Below, piece by piece: positions 10,117 to 19,391 of a DNA stretch of 45,507 nucleotides; positions within the stretch are counted from its first letter, which is position 1; every line of letters begins with the position of its first letter. The notes beneath the pieces were generated by a model that searched no databases, was not told where the DNA came from, and was given only the letters and a program-made list of their open reading frames with translations. Both the position numbers and the translations under genes were made by a program. This DNA is from Candidatus Bacteroides intestinipullorum. Lineage in GTDB: Bacteria; Bacteroidota; Bacteroidia; Bacteroidales; Bacteroidaceae. The DNA lies in assembly GCA_018883785.1 (NCBI GenBank), contig JAHLFO010000019.1, positions 1-45,507 of the forward strand. The letters run 5' to 3'.

Positions 10117-10971
10117 TTATTCTCTCTCCAACTCTAGCTTCAACTCGCCCACATACGCCCCATTCTTGCCCGTGTGCATGACGGGCACAGGAGCCCCCTC
10201 GGCATTGGTAAGGAAGGCAGGATGCTCCATGTAGGTATGCGTATGCCCGCCCAGGACGAGGTCAATGCCCGTAGTGCGCGACACGAGAATCTCATCCCCC
10301 ACATCGGGCGAATCCATGCCGAGCATCCCCAGATGAGAGAGGCAGATGACCACATCGCACTTCTCCTCTGTGCGCAGCGTCTTCACCACACGGTCGGCCA
10401 CGTCCACAGGGTCGAGGAAGGCAACGCCCTCACACTTGTCCGCCTGCACCAAGCCTTCCAAACGCGGCGAAAGGCCGAAGATGCCAATGCGCACACCCCC
10501 GCGCCGGATAATGACATAAGGACGCACCAAGCCCTCGAGGGGCGTGCCTCGGAAATCATAATTGGCGCACACCACGGGGAAATCGGCCATGCGGAAGAGA
10601 CGAGCCATATTCTCCAAGCCATAGTCAAACTCATGGTTGCCAATAGCCATGGCATCGTAACGCATGAGGTTCATCATCCGCACTTCCAGCTCGCCACGAA
10701 AAAGATTATAGTAAGGTGTGCCCTGCGAAATGTCCCCACAATCCAAGAGCAGGACATCCGGATGCCGGGTGCGATATTGCCGGACAAAGGCGGCTCGACG
10801 CGCCGCTCCTCCCCTGCCCGCGTTGGGGTCGGCCGAATGGGGGTCAAGAGGTTCAATGCGGCTATGGGTATCACTGGTGTGAAGCACAAAGAGTTCTTTC
10901 AAGGGATGCCGCGCCTCCATGCCGGGGACGAGCAACACAAGACAAAAACAGAGTAAAAAGAGCTTTTTCAT
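10117..10971 (-). CDS. Metallophosphoesterase, 5'-nucleotidase N-terminal-type catalytic domain
   Basis: VLHTSDTHSRIEP, DCGDISQGTPY, GNHEFDYG, GGHTHTYME metal-site motifs; signal peptide. Confidence 0.9.
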   Translation of the reverse strand: MKKLFLLCFCLVLLVPGMEARHPLKELFVLHTSDTHSRIEPLDPHSADPNAGRGGAARRAAFVRQYRTRHPDVLLLDCGDISQGTPYYNLFRGELEVRMMNLMRYDAMAIGNHEFDYGLENMARLFRMADFPVVCANYDFRGTPLEGLVRPYVIIRRGGVRIGIFGLSPRLEGLVQADKCEGVAFLDPVDVADRVVKTLRTEEKCDVVICLSHLGMLGMDSPDVGDEILVSRTTGIDLVLGGHTHTYMEHPAFLTNAEGAPVPVMHTGKNGAYVGELKLELERE

Positions 10972-10987
10972 ATAAATGATAATTTAT

Positions 10988-11108
10988 GTGCGCGAAGCGC
11001 ACAATGGTTAATGGTTAATGATAAATGGTTAATAGGCTTGTGCATGGTTCCTTTTGCCACGTATTAACCATTAACCATTTATCATTAATCATTGCGGCCT
11101 TCGGCCGC
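10988..11108. repeat. Long inverted repeat bounded by mini-hairpins
   Basis: gtgcgcGAAgcgcac at 10988-11002; aatggttaatggttaatgataaatggttaat ... attaaccattaaccatttatcattaatcatt; gcggccTTCggccgc at 11094-11108. Confidence 0.9.
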
Positions 11109-11119
11109 TAAATTCCTAT

Positions 11120-11896
11120 TTATTCCCGTACACAGATACGTCCCTCCATACGCGAAGTGACTGCTTTGCCCGCCTCCGCCTGACGCTCCACATAACGGAT
11201 GAAGAGCGAACGGAGCGTGGCGCCGGGCGGACATATACGGCTCTCGCCCATGAGGAGGGCGTGCATCCCGTCATTGCCCTCGGCCAAATAATCCAAAGTA
11301 GCCACGGTATAGAGGCGGTCATCATCAATGGGTTGCCCACCGACAGTGGCGCTTAGCAACCGGCGATCCTTGGAGACCTCAAGACGGACACCGCTCACGC
11401 CTTCGCCCAAACGGTAAGCGATATTCTCACACAACTGGCGAAAGGCACTACCACGCAAAACAATGATGCAGAGAGCGTTCTCAAAAGGCAAAATCTCGTA
11501 GGCATTGGCCATGGTGATATCGCCCTGCGCAAGGGTGGCGCGAAGACCACCCATATTGACCAAGCCCATATCCGCAGGATGCCCCAAAGTATCGGATGCG
11601 GCCTCGCGCAAGATGTCGGCCACAAGGTTGGAGAGGAGGCTCTCAGGGCGATGGGCGTCCATGGCGATGGCAGAGGTGCCCAGGACACGGTTCATCGTGC
11701 TGTCCACACGATGCTTGTAGGGAGCCAAGAGGGCGATGGCATCCGCATCGGGATGCGCATCGAAGGTGGAATCTATCGTTACCCGTGAACCCTCCACACG
11801 CGCCACACGATAAGCGGGATGGCACGAGACAAGGGCCAAAGCGAAAGTCACGCCCACCAAAAGTGTGCGGGCGCATCGAATATTGGATATCTTCAT
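11120..11896 (-). CDS. 5'-nucleotidase C-terminal-domain lipoprotein
   Basis: SNLVADILREAA, DMGLVNMGGLRATLAQGDIT, PFENALCIIVLRGSAFRQL; lipoprotein signal MKISNIRCARTLLVGVTFALALVSC puts the start at 11896 rather than 12058. Confidence 0.85.
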   Translation of the reverse strand: MKISNIRCARTLLVGVTFALALVSCHPAYRVARVEGSRVTIDSTFDAHPDADAIALLAPYKHRVDSTMNRVLGTSAIAMDAHRPESLLSNLVADILREAASDTLGHPADMGLVNMGGLRATLAQGDITMANAYEILPFENALCIIVLRGSAFRQLCENIAYRLGEGVSGVRLEVSKDRRLLSATVGGQPIDDDRLYTVATLDYLAEGNDGMHALLMGESRICPPGATLRSLFIRYVERQAEAGKAVTSRMEGRICVRE

Positions 11897-12115
11897 TGTT
11901 GTCAGTATTGTCAAAAACCGTACAAAGGTAGTCATAAAATGGAGGGAGACAAAGGGGTACCGGGATTTTTTCAGAAGAAAAGAATAGAAAACATTTGGGT
12001 ATCTGAGAAATAATGCGTTACTTTGCACCCGCTTTCGCGCAATCGCTACCGGGAACAACAGAGAAAGCCCGGCATGTTGCGTAGTTACGATAACATTTTA
12101 ATCAATAACAAGACA

Positions 12116-12466
12116 ATGGATTTAATTAAAATTGCAGAAGAAGCATTTGCCACTGGCAAACAGCACCCCAAGTTCAAAGCAGGTGACACCGTGACCGTGG
12201 CATATCGTATCGTGGAAGGTAACAAGGAACGCGTACAGAACTATCGCGGCGTTGTTATCAAAATCTCCGGCCATGGCGACAAGAAGCGTTTCACCGTACG
12301 CAAGATGTCGGGTACTGTAGGTGTTGAGCGTATCTTCCCCATCGAATCCCCGGCCATCGACAGCATCGAAGTGAACAAGATCGGTAAGGTGCGTCGCGCT
12401 AAGTTGTACTACCTGCGTGCTCTCACAGGTAAAAAGGCCAGAATCAGAGAGAAAAAAGCCCTCTAA
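12116..12466 (+). CDS. rplS: 50S ribosomal protein L19
   Basis: [52 protein letters not shown]...[17 protein letters not shown]. Confidence 0.97.
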   Translation: MDLIKIAEEAFATGKQHPKFKAGDTVTVAYRIVEGNKERVQNYRGVVIKISGHGDKKRFTVRKMSGTVGVERIFPIESPAIDSIEVNKIGKVRRAKLYYLRALTGKKARIREKKAL

Positions 12467-12510
12467 ACAGAGCGTAACTCTGATTTCTTCTTTCTATCTA
12501 ACCATAAGGG

Positions 12511-12552
12511 AAAGCCGTCTGAAAAGCTTGTTTCAGACGGCTTTTTCTTTTT
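12511..12552 (+). terminator. Rho-independent terminator of rplS
   Basis: aaagccgtctgaaa-agcttg-tttcagacggcttttt plus T-run. Confidence 0.9.
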
Positions 12553-12567
12553 AATAATGGCATCAAT

Positions 12568-12610
12568 AAAGCGGGACGCCCGGTTGATACCAAGCGCCCC
12601 GCTCTTTTAA
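12568..12610 (-). terminator. Probable gdhA terminator
   Basis: Imperfect GC-rich stem (gcgggacgc / gcgccccgc) just past the gdhA stop. Confidence 0.45.
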
Positions 12611-12629
12611 TCTCTCAAAGTCAAGTCCT

Positions 12630-13967
12630 TCAGACGATACCTTGCGCCATCATGGCCTTGGCCACTTTCATGAAGCCCGCGATATTGGCACCCTTGACGT
12701 AGTTGATGTAACCATCGGGTTCGGTACCATACTTCACGCAATTCTCGTGGATGTTCTCCATGATGTAGTGCAACTTCTGGTCGACCTCCTCGGCACTCCA
12801 AGAAAGACGTTCAGAATTCTGCGTCATTTCGAGACCCGAAACCGACACGCCACCTGCATTGGCAGCCTTACCCGGAGCATAGAGAATCTTGGCTTCCTGG
12901 AAGACGCGGATAGCTTCGGGCGTGGAAGGCATATTGGCACCTTCGCTGACAGCGATAACGCCATTGGCCACGAGCTTGCGGGCATCGTCTCCGTCAATCT
13001 CATTCTGCGTGGCACTGGGCAAAGCAATGTCTGCTTTCTCTCCCCAAGGACGTGCGCCCTCGACGTACTTGACGCCAGGATACTGCTCGGCATACTCGCG
13101 GATGCGGCCACGATACAGATTCTTCAGTTCCATGATGTAATCCAGCTTTTCGCGGTCAATACCGTCGGGATCATAGATGTAACCATCGGAATCGCTCATG
13201 GTCAGCACCTTACCACCCAGTTGAAGCACCTTCTCGGCAGTGTACTGCGCCACATTGCCTGCTCCGCTGATGAGGACCGTCTTACCCTTGATGTCTATGC
13301 CACGTGTTTTCAGCATCTCTTGGAGGAAGTAGACGTTACCGTATCCTGTGGCTTCGGGACGGATAAGGGAACCGCCGAATTCACGGCCTTTGCCGGTGAG
13401 GACACCACTGAACTCGCGCGTCAGTTTCTTGTACATACCAAACATGAAACCCACTTCGCGGCCGCCCACGCCGATGTCACCCGCAGGCACGTCAATATCA
13501 GGACCTATGTGGCGCCACAGTTCCAGCATGAAAGCCTGACAGAAGCGCATAACCTCAGCGTTGCTCTTGCCACGGGGCGAAAAGTCCGAGCCGCCCTTAC
13601 CGCCACCCATGGGAAGGGTAGTCAGAGAATTCTTGAAAGTCTGCTCGAAGGCAAGGAACTTCAAGATACCCAAGTTCACAGAGGCGTGGAAACGGATACC
13701 GCCTTTGTAGGGGCCAATGGCGTTGTTGTGCTGCACGCGGTACCCCATGTTGGTGCGGACGTTGCCTTGGTCGTCTGTCCACGTCACGCGGAACTGGTAG
13801 ACGCGGTCGGGGATACAGAGACGCTCAATCAAATTTACCTTGTCAAATTCAGGATGCTTGTTATACTCCTCTTCGATGGTGGAGAGCACCTCTTCTACCG
13901 CCTGATGATACTCCGGTTCACCGGGGAACCGACGCTTCAGGTCTTCTAATACTTTAGCTGCATTCAT
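12630..13967 (-). CDS. gdhA: NADP-specific glutamate dehydrogenase
   Basis: YRVQHNNAIGPYKGGIRFHASVN, LPMGGGKGGSDFSPRGKS, PAGDIGVGGREVGFMFG, VLISGAGNVAQYTAEK. Confidence 0.96.
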   Translation of the reverse strand: MNAAKVLEDLKRRFPGEPEYHQAVEEVLSTIEEEYNKHPEFDKVNLIERLCIPDRVYQFRVTWTDDQGNVRTNMGYRVQHNNAIGPYKGGIRFHASVNLGILKFLAFEQTFKNSLTTLPMGGGKGGSDFSPRGKSNAEVMRFCQAFMLELWRHIGPDIDVPAGDIGVGGREVGFMFGMYKKLTREFSGVLTGKGREFGGSLIRPEATGYGNVYFLQEMLKTRGIDIKGKTVLISGAGNVAQYTAEKVLQLGGKVLTMSDSDGYIYDPDGIDREKLDYIMELKNLYRGRIREYAEQYPGVKYVEGARPWGEKADIALPSATQNEIDGDDARKLVANGVIAVSEGANMPSTPEAIRVFQEAKILYAPGKAANAGGVSVSGLEMTQNSERLSWSAEEVDQKLHYIMENIHENCVKYGTEPDGYINYVKGANIAGFMKVAKAMMAQGIV

Positions 13968-14245
13968 ACGTGTTGTTTTTATTGGTTTTTGTTATCAACT
14001 TGTCAACTCTTGATTGATTACGGCGGCAAAAGTACGCATAAAATCCGAACTTGCAAACAATTTATAAGAAAAAAGCGGGAAAAAGCTACATTTTTAATCA
14101 AAAAAGGAGGATTGGAAGAGAAAAATCATAGTGCTGAGGGTTATGCACCGTAATTAGCGCCTTTAATTTTCCACATTCAATCTTCCTTTTTTCCACTTAA
14201 GAGTTGACAGGGCCGCGAAGATTATCATCCCCAAGCCCCCTGGCC

Positions 14246-15127
14246 TTACATCTCCGTCAGCTCACGCGGCAACACGGGCATCGCCCCATTCTGCGTACAG
14301 ACGTAAGCCGAGGTACATACGGCCAGCCGGTGAGCCTCCTCCACGGGCATGCCTTTCAGGATGCCGGAGACAAAAGCCGCGGTGAACGAATCCCCCGCAC
14401 CCACCGTGTCGGCCACCTCGACACGTGGAGTTTCCTGAAAATAGACCTTGCCGGGCGTGAAGACGTAACTGCCATTGACGCCACAGGTCAGTATCAGCAT
14501 ACGCAAGTCATACTTGCCCAAGAGTATCCAGCATTTGTCCTGTAGGTCTATACCGGGATAACCGAACATACGGCTGATGGTGACCAGCTCCTCATCGTTA
14601 ATTTTGAGGACATTGCAACGTCGCATGGATTGGCACAGCACTTCCTTAGTGTAGAAGTTCTGACGCAAGTTGATGTCGAATATCTTCAGCTGCCCCTCCC
14701 CGTCGGGCATCACGTCGAGGAATCGCCCGATGGTCTCGCGGGAAACCACACTGCGCTGCGCCAGCGAACCGAAGCACACGGCGCGCGTCTGCCGGGCCAG
14801 TCCGTCCAGCGAGACTGTCCAAGGGATGTTGTCCCACGCGACACCTTCCTTGATGTCATAACACGGTATGCCGGCATCATCCAGCGTCACCTGCACCGTG
14901 CCTGTCGGATAAGGCACGGTCTCTACCATGCCGTTCAGCCCCTTGTCGCGGAAGCTCTCCAGAATCTCCGTGCCGAGCTTGTCCTGGCCCACGGCGCTGA
15001 CCACGCGGCTATCCAGTCCGAATTGTGATACATGGTATGCAAAATTGGCGGGCGCACCGCCCAGTTTCTTTCCTTCGGGCAGCACATCCCACAGTGCCTC
15101 GCCCATTCCTACTACGATATGATTCAT
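14246..15127 (-). CDS. PfkB-family carbohydrate kinase, probable fructokinase
   Basis: KLGGAPANFAYHVSQFG, DTVGAGDSFTAAFVSG; position in a fructan-type PUL. Confidence 0.88.
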   Translation of the reverse strand: MNHIVVGMGEALWDVLPEGKKLGGAPANFAYHVSQFGLDSRVVSAVGQDKLGTEILESFRDKGLNGMVETVPYPTGTVQVTLDDAGIPCYDIKEGVAWDNIPWTVSLDGLARQTRAVCFGSLAQRSVVSRETIGRFLDVMPDGEGQLKIFDINLRQNFYTKEVLCQSMRRCNVLKINDEELVTISRMFGYPGIDLQDKCWILLGKYDLRMLILTCGVNGSYVFTPGKVYFQETPRVEVADTVGAGDSFTAAFVSGILKGMPVEEAHRLAVCTSAYVCTQNGAMPVLPRELTEM

Positions 15128-15185
15128 GATGATAATGATTAATGGTCAATGGTTAATGATAAATGTTAAACATGAGGGGAACGCG

Positions 15186-16346
15186 TCACGCCCGTTTCAT
15201 GCGCAGCGCATAGAACACCAGATACAGCACGCCGACGGTCATCACCAGCACCGCGCCGCACTGCCCGAGCGAGTCGCTCGCAAAGCCCATAAGGAGCGGA
15301 AAGACCGTGCCGCCGAACAAGCCCATGATCATCAAGCCGGAAATCTCGTTCTTCTTTTGCGGCATGGACAGCAGGGCTTGCGAGAAGGCGATGGAGAACA
15401 CGTTGCTGTTGCCGAAACCTACCAGTGCGATACATATATATATAATGTAAGCCGTATCCGAAACGAGCAGACCGCCCATGGCCACCAGCATCAAGCAGAC
15501 ACTGGCCCACAAGAAAGAGCGCGACGACCAACGGCTGAGGATGAGCGTGCCGCTCAGGCAGCCCAACGTGCGGAAGATGAAGTACAGGCTCGTGGCCCAT
15601 GAAGCCTCGTCGAGCGTCATGCCCAGGCGTTCCATGAGCAGCTTGGGCGCCGTGGTGTTCGTGCCCACGTCGATGCCCACGTGGCACATAATGCCCAGGA
15701 AACAGAGCAGGATGTACGGATGACCCAACAGACGCAGGCAAGCGAGGAAACCGGAAGCCTCGTCGGGCTGCTCTTCGTCGATGGGCGTGCTGCCCAACCA
15801 TAGGATGGCCAGCACGGCGATGACCATGTAGACGGGGAAGAGCACGCGCCAGCCGAGACCGAGGTCGGGAATGGCCTGCGTGGCACCCCACATGGCAATG
15901 TACGGGGCGAGGAACGAAGCTATCGCCTTGACGAACTGGCCGAACGTGAGCGAGCTGGCCAGACGGTTACCGCTGATGATCGTGCTGAGCAACGGGTTCA
16001 GCGAGGTCTGCATCAGCGCATTGCCGATGCCCAGCAGGGAGAAAGAGCAGAGCATCAGGCCATAGCTGTCGCCGAAGATGGGCAACAACAAGGACACGGC
16101 CGTCACCACGAGGCTCAAGAGCACGGTCTTCTTGCGGCCGATGCGGTTCATCAACATGCCCGTGGGGACACTGAAGATGAGGAACCAGAAGAACACGAGC
16201 GAGGGGAAGATGTTGGCCTCCGAATCGCTCAGACCGAGGTCGGCTTTCACGTAATTGGACGCGATGCCCACCAGGTCTACAAAGCCCATCGCAAAGAAGC
16301 AGAGCATGATGGGCAGAAGTTTGGAGAGGTTTGTCTTGTCGGACAT
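15186..16346 (-). CDS. MFS sugar transporter (FucP-like), probable fructose importer
   Basis: Twelve hydrophobic segments, MNRIGRKKTVLLSL motif; gene neighbourhood. Confidence 0.85.
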   Translation of the reverse strand: MSDKTNLSKLLPIMLCFFAMGFVDLVGIASNYVKADLGLSDSEANIFPSLVFFWFLIFSVPTGMLMNRIGRKKTVLLSLVVTAVSLLLPIFGDSYGLMLCSFSLLGIGNALMQTSLNPLLSTIISGNRLASSLTFGQFVKAIASFLAPYIAMWGATQAIPDLGLGWRVLFPVYMVIAVLAILWLGSTPIDEEQPDEASGFLACLRLLGHPYILLCFLGIMCHVGIDVGTNTTAPKLLMERLGMTLDEASWATSLYFIFRTLGCLSGTLILSRWSSRSFLWASVCLMLVAMGGLLVSDTAYIIYICIALVGFGNSNVFSIAFSQALLSMPQKKNEISGLMIMGLFGGTVFPLLMGFASDSLGQCGAVLVMTVGVLYLVFYALRMKRA

Positions 16347-16349
16347 GAG

Positions 16350-16456
16350 AATAAGTGTTTAACGGTTAGTGAGTAGTGATTAGTGCATAGCGTTTAGCGA
16401 TTAGTAAAGCGGTCAATGGCAGGGTACTAACCACTAAACACTAAACACTTATCACT
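16350..16456. repeat. Imperfect inverted repeat (taagtgtttaacggttagtgagtag ... ccactaaacactaaacacttatcacta)
   Basis: TTTAGTG/GTTAGTG motif family left of centre and its complement on the right. Confidence 0.75.
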
Positions 16457-18281
16457 ATTTGATGCGGTGTACCTTCAACCCAGTCACCCGAAAGTTCCCG
16501 CGCGTCGTGTCGAAGGTCAGGGTGTTATAGGGTTCGGAGGGGAACACGCGGTTGGTCATGACGAACTCGCCGTTCTGACCGAAAGCCTCGATACTGGAGC
16601 GGTCGACAAAGAGACGCAGGCGTATCGTGCCGTCCAAACTGCCTGTCGGGGCAATGGTCATGGCGGGGAAGTCGGCACTGAAGTCCACCAGCCCGCTCTC
16701 GCTGCGCTCCATGACGAACTGGCGCCGCGCGATGTCGTAGTGCATCTTCACGTTCTCGCCCTTGGCATTGGACAGCGTGAGGGCTATGCGCTCGGCCCCG
16801 GCGTTGCGCAGGGTCAGCTCTATCTCGTAGGCGCCCTTGTTGTCCGGCAAGAGGGACGGGATTTCGTAGGTATCGCTGACGCGAAAGGCGGGCAGGTCGA
16901 TGGTCTCCGTGCGTGCCGACTCCATCTCGGGCGACGGCGCGCAGCGCAACAGCAGTTCCCCGTCGCGGCGATAGAGCGAGAGGTCGCGGGCGATGGTGTT
17001 CGCGCCCCTGTATTGCTTGGTGGGGAGCACTGTCTGGTACTGCCAGTTGCTCATCCAGCCCAAGGCAACGGTGCGCCCGCCGGGCGCGTGGCTGAAGGTC
17101 ACCGTGGCGTAGTGGTCCTTGCCCCAGTCCATCCACTTGGTGCGCGTGGGCGACTCGTTGACAAAGCGCTTGCCGTCGAACGTGCCGACAAAATACTGCG
17201 CCGCATTGCCGCCAAAAGGTCCGCCGGGGTTGATGTTGCAGATGAGCACCCACTTCTTCTCATCGGTGCCCTCGACGGGCAGTTCCACCAAGTCGGGGCA
17301 CTCCCACACCCCGCCGTGCGCGCCCTGCCGCTCGCCGAAGGTGCTCTCGCGCTTCCACTCTTTCAGGTTGGTCGAGGTATGGATTTCCATCTTCTGCCCG
17401 GCGGCGAGTATCATCACCCAATGCTTGCCGGGAGCGTACCAGAAGACCTTAGGGTCGCGGAAGTCGGGCTGGTCGGAGGTGACCACGGGATTGGACGCAT
17501 ACTTGGTAAAGGTGCGCCCGCCGTCCGTGCTGTACGCCATGCTCTGCGACTGGCTGTCGCCCCACGGCGTGGATTTGGCTGAGGTATAGAACGCGATGAC
17601 CGCACCGGCGCCAAAGCCTGCCGTGTTGTCCGTGTCGATGACGCACGAACCGCTGAAGATGGCCCCGTAGGCATCGGGCTGGATAGGCGTGCCCTCATAG
17701 TGCCAGTGGACGAGGTCGGCGCTGGTGCTATGTCCCCACGTCATGTTGCCCCACGTGGAGCCGTAAGGGTTGTGTTGGAAGTAGAGGTGCCACGTGCCGT
17801 CCAGGTAGAACATGCCATTGGGGTCGTTCATCCACCCGTAGGCCGGGGTGTGGTGGTAGAGTGGCCGGAAGGCTTCGCGGTTGGTGGTGTCGAACGTGTC
17901 CGACAGCTTCATTTCCTTCCAGCAAATCGCGTCGGCGGGCATGCCCTGCACGTCTATGGTGACCTCAGCGCCACGGAAGGCGGAGAGGTCCAGCGGCACG
18001 AGGTAATCGACGCGCTCGCGGGCCAGGCGGACATTGAACGTCTCGGTAGCCGCGTGGTTGTCGTTACCGATGAGGGAGACTTTGGCCTCCGGCGCGTTGT
18101 CCTGAACGGGCAGGAGGAGGTAACGCTGTGCGTCGCGCACGGAGATGAGGTTGTGTTCGCGCGCCAGATGGCGGATGTTCAGATCGCCATCCGCAGCCCA
18201 TGCCGTGGGGAACGTGCCCAACGCGGCAGCCAGGCAGAGGATGCGCACGGAATGTTTGAGGTGTTTTGTAAAGGTTGTCAT
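16455..18281 (-). CDS. GH32 exo-acting fructosidase (levanase/inulinase) with N-terminal accessory domain
   Basis: WMNDPNG, DFRDPKV, ECPDL catalytic motifs, secretion signal, C-terminal beta-sandwich (SSIEAFGQNGE). Confidence 0.93.
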   Translation of the reverse strand: MTTFTKHLKHSVRILCLAAALGTFPTAWAADGDLNIRHLAREHNLISVRDAQRYLLLPVQDNAPEAKVSLIGNDNHAATETFNVRLARERVDYLVPLDLSAFRGAEVTIDVQGMPADAICWKEMKLSDTFDTTNREAFRPLYHHTPAYGWMNDPNGMFYLDGTWHLYFQHNPYGSTWGNMTWGHSTSADLVHWHYEGTPIQPDAYGAIFSGSCVIDTDNTAGFGAGAVIAFYTSAKSTPWGDSQSQSMAYSTDGGRTFTKYASNPVVTSDQPDFRDPKVFWYAPGKHWVMILAAGQKMEIHTSTNLKEWKRESTFGERQGAHGGVWECPDLVELPVEGTDEKKWVLICNINPGGPFGGNAAQYFVGTFDGKRFVNESPTRTKWMDWGKDHYATVTFSHAPGGRTVALGWMSNWQYQTVLPTKQYRGANTIARDLSLYRRDGELLLRCAPSPEMESARTETIDLPAFRVSDTYEIPSLLPDNKGAYEIELTLRNAGAERIALTLSNAKGENVKMHYDIARRQFVMERSESGLVDFSADFPAMTIAPTGSLDGTIRLRLFVDRSSIEAFGQNGEFVMTNRVFPSEPYNTLTFDTTRGNFRVTGLKVHRIK

Positions 18282-18337
18282 AAAAGTAAAGGATTAAGCT
18301 GAAAACTTCATTACGGTGTAAAGTTAGTAAGAAATAC

Positions 18338-18436
18338 GTTAGTTTCCTAACGCGGTCTGCGTTACGAGGCTAACGCGATACACGTTACGAGGCTAACGCG
18401 ATGCACGTTACGAGGCTAACGCGATGCGCGTTATTA
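18338..18436. repeat. Tandem repeat, 23 bp period, GTTA/TAAC inverted arms
   Basis: Units begin at 18338, 18361, 18384, 18407, with a partial at 18430; GTTACGAGGCTAACGCGATRCRC. Confidence 0.95.
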
Positions 18437-19315
18437 GCCGAAGCTGCCGTCGCTACCGGTATCGGAATCGTCGCCGCCCGTACCAGTGCCGCCTCCTCCG
18501 GTGGAGGGTGTGGAAACTTCGCCGACAACGAACGTGTCGTCCATCTCCACAGTGCGCGGTTCTTTCAGCAGGAGGCTGCCGTTGGAGGACAACTGGGTGC
18601 AGAGCTTCACGCTCCATACGCTGCCCTCGGGCACCGATGCAGGCAGAACGAAGCCCACCTTAGATGGCGTGTTAGGATAGAGTTGCGAGGGCGGGAAGAA
18701 GAAAGTGTCGCTGCCACCCTCGTCCACACGTGTCAGAGTGACGCCGATTTCATCGCCCGAGCCGCCGACTTTGAGGCTCTTGCCTTTGATGATGCAAGTC
18801 TGGCCGGCACTGATGGGGATGCCTTCGCCGCGCGTGACGGCTTCGGGGTTCTGCGCGTCCTGTCCGCTGACCACGCCATAAAGTTGTGGTCCCGAGATGC
18901 TTTTCTGGATTTCCACGTCCACCTCGGCCTCGTCGAGCACATTGCGCATGTCCTCGCTCATGGAGTAGGACACACCCAGCTTCATGCGGCTGCGGTCCGG
19001 CGCGGTGTTCAGTTCATCGGCCATGAACACACCTTGCGACGTGGGCCGGAAATAGCCTATGGGAAGGCTGATGCTGTAGCCGGCGGAAAGGAACCACATC
19101 ATACGCTGCATCAGCTGCCGGCCGATGCGCGCGATGTCTTCGGGGTCTTCCTGCCGGGTGCTCAGCGCGGCCACTTCTTCGGCCAGGTCATCCAGGCTGA
19201 GGCACTTCTGCAATTTCGGGCGCAGGTAATAGTCCTTGTCCACGTCGGTGGACAGCGTGTTCTCGATGGCACGCATCGTCAGTTTGGCTTTCTGGGTAGG
19301 TTCTTTGGTTGCCAT
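18434..19315 (-). CDS. HU-like DNA-binding / DUF4469-like protein with Gly/Asp/Ser-rich tail
   Basis: N-terminal HU-like half (LSLDDLAEEVA...GRQLMQRMMWFLSAGYSISLPIGYFRPTSQGVF), C-terminal Ig-like DUF4469-type region, tail GGGGTGTGGDDSDTGSDGSFG. Confidence 0.7.
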   Translation of the reverse strand: MATKEPTQKAKLTMRAIENTLSTDVDKDYYLRPKLQKCLSLDDLAEEVAALSTRQEDPEDIARIGRQLMQRMMWFLSAGYSISLPIGYFRPTSQGVFMADELNTAPDRSRMKLGVSYSMSEDMRNVLDEAEVDVEIQKSISGPQLYGVVSGQDAQNPEAVTRGEGIPISAGQTCIIKGKSLKVGGSGDEIGVTLTRVDEGGSDTFFFPPSQLYPNTPSKVGFVLPASVPEGSVWSVKLCTQLSSNGSLLLKEPRTVEMDDTFVVGEVSTPSTGGGGTGTGGDDSDTGSDGSFG

Positions 19316-19391
19316 AAGGGTATCGGTTTAAAAGGTGATGTAATAATGATTAATTGTCAAGGGGCTGCCCACGGGGAGCAGCCCCGGCTGT

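Noticed and set aside
11897-12058. Extended N-terminus of the 5'-nucleotidase C-terminal protein
   Set aside because: The lipoprotein signal starts at 11896 and a TACCTTTG-type promoter box lies in the extension.
12642-13949. 435 aa ORF antisense to nearly all of gdhA
   Set aside because: Mirror-frame ORF produced by codon bias; no recognisable domain and gdhA on the opposite strand is unambiguous.
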